From the NCBI RefSeq assembly GCF_017832975.1, contig NZ_JAFIBI010000001.1, positions 806,001 to 870,000 of the forward strand: 64,000 nt of DNA, read 5' to 3'. Source of the DNA: Arthrobacter sp. PvP023 (GTDB lineage Bacteria > Actinomycetota > Actinomycetes > Actinomycetales > Micrococcaceae). The notes under the pieces were generated by a model that worked only from the letters and a program-made list of their open reading frames with translations, had not been told where the DNA came from and ran no database searches. The number at the start of each line of letters is the position of its first letter. Position 1 is the first letter of the stretch. Below, piece by piece: positions 59,739-64,000 of the stretch. Position numbers and translations under genes: made by a program.

Positions 59739-60409
59739 CGGGAGGCCTCCGGACGGGTGACGATCATGCGCACGGGCGTGGGGTTGAAGCCGTTGCAAGG
59801 GTTGTTGATCTGGGGGCAGTTCGAAACCAGGACCAGGGTGTCCGCCTCGGCACGCAGTGCCACGCGTTTGCCGGGGGCGGAGAGCCCGTCCACGATGCCG
59901 AGCGCACCGTCCGGGTCCACGGGTACGTTCATGAACCAGTTGATGTTGGAGACGAGGTCCCGCTTTCCGAGGCCCCATTTGGAGCCTTCGATGAGGAAGT
60001 TCTCCACGCAGGCATGCTGTTCGTGCGTGTGTTGGCCGTAGCGCAGGGTGTTCGATTCCTGTGAGCAGGCGCCGCCGATGGTGTCGTGGACGCCCACTTC
60101 ATCGGCCGCGACGGTCATCAGCGCTTCGCCGCTGTCCGCCCGCAGCACGGACCCGGTGGTCAGGACAATGGATCGCTGCGCGGCGATGGTTGCGGCGGCG
60201 GAGTAGCGTGTGGCGGTGTCGCCCGCAGCGTAGAGGAGGCAGTCCACGGCCTGGTTGCCGTCAAGATCCACGATGGTGAGCACGTCCCCGGCTTCCACCA
60301 CGGCGGACCACGGGCCGCGCGCTTCGACGTATTCGTCGAGGACGACGTGTCCCGGGACCAGGGCGGCGGTTGCGGCGTCCGGCTGGAAAGTGAGTGTGGG
60401 CGTGTTCAT
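59735..60409 (-). CDS. DUF1989 protein, urea-carboxylase-associated protein 1 / carboxyguanidine deiminase subunit
   Basis: This 224-residue DUF1989 protein is one of two in the operon. Recognisable parts are GHVVLDEYVEARGPWSAVV (about 20-38) and the conserved cysteine and histidine region GGACSQESNTLRYGQHTHEQHACVENF. Pairs of this family form carboxyguanidine deiminase in characterised guanidine users, converting carboxyguanidine to allophanate. Overlaps on both sides (ATGA) show tight coupling with its partner and the carboxylase. Confidence 0.87.
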   Translation of the reverse strand: MNTPTLTFQPDAATAALVPGHVVLDEYVEARGPWSAVVEAGDVLTIVDLDGNQAVDCLLYAAGDTATRYSAAATIAAQRSIVLTTGSVLRADSGEALMTVAADEVGVHDTIGGACSQESNTLRYGQHTHEQHACVENFLIEGSKWGLGKRDLVSNINWFMNVPVDPDGALGIVDGLSAPGKRVALRAEADTLVLVSNCPQINNPCNGFNPTPVRMIVTRPEASR

Positions 60410-61317
60410 GCGGAAGTCCTTGCGGTGAAGTCGAGTTCAGTGTTCTGGAGGGCAAGCAGGTGCTCGGGGCCCGGGGCGAATCCCAGGTCTCCGGCGGCAA
60501 GGGCGGCGAGGTCTTCGGGCGCCTGCCACGCAACGATGTCCACGGTGCTTCCGGTGAAATCCGGACGCGGGTCCAGCGGGTGGGCGGTGTTGGCCAGCAC
60601 CAGAACAGCGTCCATCTGCAGGAGGAGTTCGAGGGCGGTGCCGGCACCGGCGCTGCCGGTGAACCGGATGGTGCCGTCCGCGTCCACGGCGGTGCCCTTG
60701 AAGAAGGAGATCGACGGCGGCACTTCCCGCTGGCTGATGCCGTGCTTGAGGGCGCCGAGGGTCAGCAGTTCGCGGCCTGCAGGTGAGGCGCTGTGCGCGG
60801 AGCCTGCACCGTATTTGGCCTGGTTGCCTGCGAGGCTGGTGGTTCCGGTGAGGGCATCGTGCCTGCCGGAGGAATCGGCCACGACGGTGGCCATCAACCG
60901 GCCGGCATCGGAGAGCAGGGGATGGCCCGGCCCGAGGTAGGCCTGCCACGGGACCTTGACGGTGTCCGCGACGTTGATCCGCTCATGGCTCGCACCGGCC
61001 CGGAAGAGCACGGCATGGACGCAGGCGTCGCCGTCCGTATCGGTGAGCCTGATCCTGGTACCGCGGGCCAGTTCAAGGTGGGTGTACCGCCCGAACGCGA
61101 GCGATTCTGCCCAGGTGAGTGAGGCGGCGGCCCCCGCGGGCAGCCCGGCCGTGAGGCGTTCGGGTGCCGTGGTCGCAGGCACGTGGATCATGGTGTCCGC
61201 AGTCCGTCCGTGCTGGGCGCGGGCATGGGCGCGCGCACCCGCAGTGGTGGCGGTTCCGGCAGCGTCGGTTCCGGCAGCGGGCTGGGCGGATTCGAGGGTC
61301 TGTGTCATGTCAGTCAT
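60406..61317 (-). CDS. DUF1989 protein, urea-carboxylase-associated protein 2 / carboxyguanidine deiminase subunit
   Basis: The 303-residue DUF1989 paralogue has an extra N-terminal region of about 65 Ala/Thr-rich residues before the conserved part (MIHVPATTAPERLTAG at about 43). The ending overlaps the next gene by ATGA. A shorter start at the internal Met about 43 is possible, and the N-terminal segment may not be translated. Together with the smaller paralogue it would form the heteromeric deiminase. Confidence 0.83.
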   Translation of the reverse strand: MTDMTQTLESAQPAAGTDAAGTATTAGARAHARAQHGRTADTMIHVPATTAPERLTAGLPAGAAASLTWAESLAFGRYTHLELARGTRIRLTDTDGDACVHAVLFRAGASHERINVADTVKVPWQAYLGPGHPLLSDAGRLMATVVADSSGRHDALTGTTSLAGNQAKYGAGSAHSASPAGRELLTLGALKHGISQREVPPSISFFKGTAVDADGTIRFTGSAGAGTALELLLQMDAVLVLANTAHPLDPRPDFTGSTVDIVAWQAPEDLAALAAGDLGFAPGPEHLLALQNTELDFTARTSA

Positions 61318-61372
61318 CTCTTAGCTGTGTTGGCTGTTTTAGCTGGGTTGGCTGTGGTGTCTTAGTCGGGGC

Positions 61373-62884
61373 TTACGCTGCGGGAGCGCCGGAGGTCTTG
61401 CGGCTGCGCACCCAGATGCCCAGGAGAAGTACGGCCCCCACCATGAGGGGTGCGGAGAACAGCAGGAGTCCGTTTTCGCCGCTGGGGTCGTACACCTCGG
61501 GGCGCGGCCAGGCGAGATTGACCACCATCACGGCGCCGTAGAGAACAGCCAGGACGTTGACCGGAAGCCCCCAGCGGCCCAGCGAGAACAGCCCGCCCGG
61601 CATGGTCTGGCCCACCCGGTCCCAGTCTCCGCGCAGGCGGCTGAGCAGTTGCGGAACAGTGACCAGGAGGTAGGCCAGGTACACCATGACGATGCAGACG
61701 CTGCAGAGCGTGGTGAACAGGGCGGCGTTGCCGATGTTGATCGCGAGGACTCCGACCGCGAGGCCGCCGATGGCGATGGACGGCCACATCGGCGTGCCGC
61801 GCTCCGGGTGGACCGAGGAGAGAAGTGCGGAGGCGGGGAGCTTGCCGTCTCGGGCCATCGAGAACACCAGGCGGGACCCCGCCGTCTGGATGGCCAGGGT
61901 GCAGACAAAGATCGCGACGGCGACGTCCACCAGGAGGACCTTGCCCCAGAAGGTTCCCAGAACGGCGGTCAGCACATAGGGAAGGCCCTCGGTGGCGAGG
62001 CGCCCGTCGTCGAGGCTGGGGGCGGCCATGAGTGCCGTGATGATCATGAGCCCGCCGCCGATCCCGGAAATGATCAGGGCCGAAAGGATGGTGCGCGGCG
62101 CCGTCTTGCGCGGGTTCTTCGTCTCCTCCGAGAGTTCCCCGGCGGAGTTGAAGCCGACCATGACGTAGGCGGCCATGAGCCCGGAGACGAGGAACGCGCC
62201 GACGGCGCCGAGGTCCGAGCCGGCCACCACGCTGACGTCCGCCACTACCTCGGGTCCGCGCTGGGCGGCGGAAATCAGGGCCAGGATGACGGCGGCCACA
62301 CCGACGATTTCGCAGGTCACGCCGATGGAGTTGACGTGGGACATGAGCTTGACGCCCAGGCAGTTGATCACCGTGGTGACCACCAGGAGTGCCGCGCCGA
62401 GAACCACTGCGTTGGCGGCGCCGGTGACGGTGGCCAGCGCGGGATCGCCGCCCACCACCTGGAAGCCGTCCCACAGCTGGGGGAGGACCACTTGGAGTGC
62501 GATGGCGGCGGCTGCCGCAGTGACAACCTGGGCGATGGACATGAACCAGCCGGCGAACCAGCCCACCACTTCGCCGCCCATGCGGCGGGACCACTGGTAG
62601 ACGGCGCCGGAGAGCGGGTACCGGGCAGCGAGTTCAGCGAAGTTCAGGGCAACGAGCAGCTGGCCGATCAGTACCACCGGCCAGGTCCAGAAGAACGCGG
62701 GCCCGGCAAAGGAGTACCCGAAGGCGAAGAGCTGGAAGATGGTGGTCAGGATGGAAACGAACGAGAATCCTGCGGCAAAGGAGGCGTAGCGGCCAAGTTT
62801 GCGGTGCAGTGACGGCTGGTAGCCGAGCGAGGTCAGGTCTGCATCGTCTGCGTGGGCGGACGCCGTCGAAATGGTGGAAGTCAT
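61373..62884 (-). CDS. APC-family amino-acid/amine permease
   Basis: The ATG at 62884 with GGAG eight bases before it gives 503 residues; an upstream in-frame start is weaker. About twelve membrane segments lie between residues 25 and 495, with the APC signatures FSFVSILTTIFQLFAFGYSFAGP near the first spans and GFNSAGELSEETKNPRKTAPRTI (about 235-257). It starts the operon and lies 55 bases before the DUF1989 gene. Such permeases commonly accompany these carboxylase clusters; guanidine or urea are candidates. Confidence 0.88.
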   Translation of the reverse strand: MTSTISTASAHADDADLTSLGYQPSLHRKLGRYASFAAGFSFVSILTTIFQLFAFGYSFAGPAFFWTWPVVLIGQLLVALNFAELAARYPLSGAVYQWSRRMGGEVVGWFAGWFMSIAQVVTAAAAAIALQVVLPQLWDGFQVVGGDPALATVTGAANAVVLGAALLVVTTVINCLGVKLMSHVNSIGVTCEIVGVAAVILALISAAQRGPEVVADVSVVAGSDLGAVGAFLVSGLMAAYVMVGFNSAGELSEETKNPRKTAPRTILSALIISGIGGGLMIITALMAAPSLDDGRLATEGLPYVLTAVLGTFWGKVLLVDVAVAIFVCTLAIQTAGSRLVFSMARDGKLPASALLSSVHPERGTPMWPSIAIGGLAVGVLAINIGNAALFTTLCSVCIVMVYLAYLLVTVPQLLSRLRGDWDRVGQTMPGGLFSLGRWGLPVNVLAVLYGAVMVVNLAWPRPEVYDPSGENGLLLFSAPLMVGAVLLLGIWVRSRKTSGAPAA

Positions 62885-63028
62885 CGGTTTCTCCGTGTCT
62901 GGAACGGGGGCTGGTGACCACATCTGGGTAGCCGCTGGATGGCCCCTCCCGAAATACCGGTCACTTGATAGTTTTCCAGCGCCGTGTCCCGGTTCCGTTT
63001 CGCCCGTGTAAAAGCTGGATTTCCAGGC

Positions 63029-63051
63029 GTTTCAGTTCTGTGAACAAAAAC
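63029..63051. promoter_or_regulatory. Candidate TetR operator in the divergent gap
   Basis: GTTTCAGTTC (63029-63038) and GAACAAAAAC (63042-63051) form a dyad around a three-base centre, matching at 8 of 10 positions. It lies between the permease (starting 62884, minus) and the TetR gene (starting 63117). The 232-base gap shows no other gene. TAAGAAT (63106-63112), five bases before the GTG of the TetR gene, could give a leaderless transcript. Confidence 0.45.
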
Positions 63052-63116
63052 TCACCGGCATCCCGGCCCTTTTGGCCCGGCGCAACCCGGACACCCGGGC
63101 GGTGTAAGAATGTGGG

Positions 63117-63803
63117 GTGACTTCAGCCGGACCGGGACGACCCCGCAAGCAGCAGCCAGTGCGCCCGGGGGCCACCGCCCGGGACGAAATCCTCGATGCC
63201 GCCGCGGAACTCTTTACGGGCCAGGGCTTCGCGAACACCTCCACGAGGGCGATCGCCGACGCCGTGGGCATGCGCCAGTCGTCGCTTTACCACCACTTCG
63301 GCACGAAGGATGACATCCTGGGCGAGCTGCTGAAGGGCACCGTGGCCGGCGGCTTGGACTTCGCGAGGGCGGTCTGCGCGGCTCCCCGGCCGGGCAGCGC
63401 AGTGGCGGCGGCCGCGGCGCTCCATGCAGTGGCGCTCTATGACGGTGGCCTGCTGTGTAGTGCACGGTGGAACCTGGGCATTCTCTACCACCTGCCGGAA
63501 GCACGTGCCGAGCGGTTCGAGCCGTTCATGGCAGACAGGCGCGAGCTCCGGCAGCGGTACCAGGACCTGGGTCGAAGGGTGGAGGAGCTCCTGCCGGCGG
63601 CCGGCGGTCCCGGCAGCGCGCCGCTCGGTGAGCTGGTCTTCCGCCTGGTTGAGTCCCTGATCAACCTTCGCGCTGACGGGCTCGCGGACAGTGCGTCACC
63701 TTCCCAGACGGCCGATGCCGCCGTCGTACTGGCCGGACTTTCGGCCGAACTGCCCGGGATCCGCGAACTCAGCAGGGAGCTGATCACGCAACACGGGCGC
63801 TAG
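63117..63803 (+). CDS. TetR-family transcriptional regulator
   Basis: The GTG at 63117 gives 228 residues. The helix-turn-helix is at about 22-70 (TSTRAIADAVGMRQSSLYHHFGTKDDIL), followed by an all-helical ligand domain. It diverges from the permease/carboxylase operon, and a dyad lies in the gap, so it is the likely repressor of that operon. Guanidine or an intermediate would be the natural inducer. No clear terminator follows. Confidence 0.9.
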   Translation: MTSAGPGRPRKQQPVRPGATARDEILDAAAELFTGQGFANTSTRAIADAVGMRQSSLYHHFGTKDDILGELLKGTVAGGLDFARAVCAAPRPGSAVAAAAALHAVALYDGGLLCSARWNLGILYHLPEARAERFEPFMADRRELRQRYQDLGRRVEELLPAAGGPGSAPLGELVFRLVESLINLRADGLADSASPSQTADAAVVLAGLSAELPGIRELSRELITQHGR

Positions 63804-64000
63804 AGGAGCGGGCTGAGGAAGATCATGGAGAAAAGGCCGACGAAGGCGGCGAGCACCCACAACAGGCGCCGCCGCCGCGCCCGGTCCACGTGGTCCCGGA
63901 GAGCGTTGAAGCGGTCCTGCAGTTCAACTGGATCTGCTTGAAGCCCGGGATTCCGATGCCACGTTCGAGGCAGCCGGGCTGCTGACGCAATCCTGAAAAC
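63800..64000 (-). CDS. Possible C-terminus of a membrane-anchored protein (cut by window edge)
   Basis: The minus-strand frame is open from the window edge to TAG at 63802-63800. It reads a charged helical stretch (ELQDRFNALRDHVDRARRRR) followed by one hydrophobic span that ends at the C-terminus (LLWVLAAFVGLFSMIFL). This tail-anchor look suggests real coding, but only 66 residues are visible and no family is recognised. The + strand here is closed by a TGA and has no good start. Confidence 0.4.
   Translation of the reverse strand, partial: VFRIASAARLPRTWHRNPGLQADPVELQDRFNALRDHVDRARRRRLLWVLAAFVGLFSMIFLSPLL

Noticed and set aside
59739..59978. 80-residue N-terminal extension of the carboxylase
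   Set aside because: It reads the DUF1989 gene in another frame; the biotin carboxylase fold begins at the ATG at 59738.
62885..63060. Guanidine riboswitch ahead of the carboxylase operon
   Set aside because: ACGG and GGGA pieces are present on the minus strand, but the conserved GUCCGAGAG-like core and the paired ACGR hairpins are not; a covariance search would be decisive.

Overview
The window is high-GC actinobacterial DNA. Its gene set, the order of its sarcosine-oxidase operon, and its start and RBS style fit the Arthrobacter / Pseudarthrobacter / Paenarthrobacter group (Micrococcaceae). It reads as a chromosomal catabolic region. I see no insertion sequence, phage, tRNA, rRNA or CRISPR array. 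Calls rest on reading the translated sequence and family motifs; no database search was run.

Region 1 (1-22.8 kb) is a nearly complete route for choline/glycine-betaine-type N-methyl compounds and the one-carbon units they release. On the minus strand are a Rieske demethylase and its reductase, a BCCT betaine transporter, a formyl-THF deformylase (purU) and a FAD dehydrogenase cut by the window edge. LysR and IclR regulators flank them. Next come a fused kinase-like/LuxR regulator and the RuMP pair hxlB-hxlA, which can fix formaldehyde. A GntR gene then diverges from glyA-soxBDAG-sdaA-purU, taking sarcosine through glycine and serine to pyruvate while 10-formyl-THF is recycled.

Region 2 (22.9-34.9 kb) handles purine/allantoin-derived compounds and glyoxylate. 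It holds PucR, an NCS1 permease, a cytosolic polysaccharide-deacetylase-fold hydrolase, Bcp, and the minus-strand operon hyi-glxR-gcl-glxK-allB with a winged-helix regulator at its end. The operon has two tandem IclR-type boxes upstream.

Region 3 (35-54 kb) concerns carbohydrates. A LacI-controlled thu-like operon (binding protein, two permeases, two Gfo/Idh dehydrogenases, ThuA; no ATPase) is followed by a secreted PL11-type rhamnogalacturonan lyase, a DctA-type transporter, a third Gfo/Idh protein and a PL26/YetA-type lyase. The two lyase genes, 9 kb apart and on opposite strands, share a promoter layout and a 13-bp identical motif.

Region 4 (54.2-63.8 kb) is a TetR / APC permease / paired DUF1989 / urea-carboxylase-like / allophanate hydrolase operon, probably for guanidine rather than only urea.

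Scattered through regions 1 and 2 is a repeat family built on ACGCTCTCTCAC. It occurs three times, each time between convergent genes, and each copy carries a terminator-like central hairpin flanked by extra copies of the same arm.
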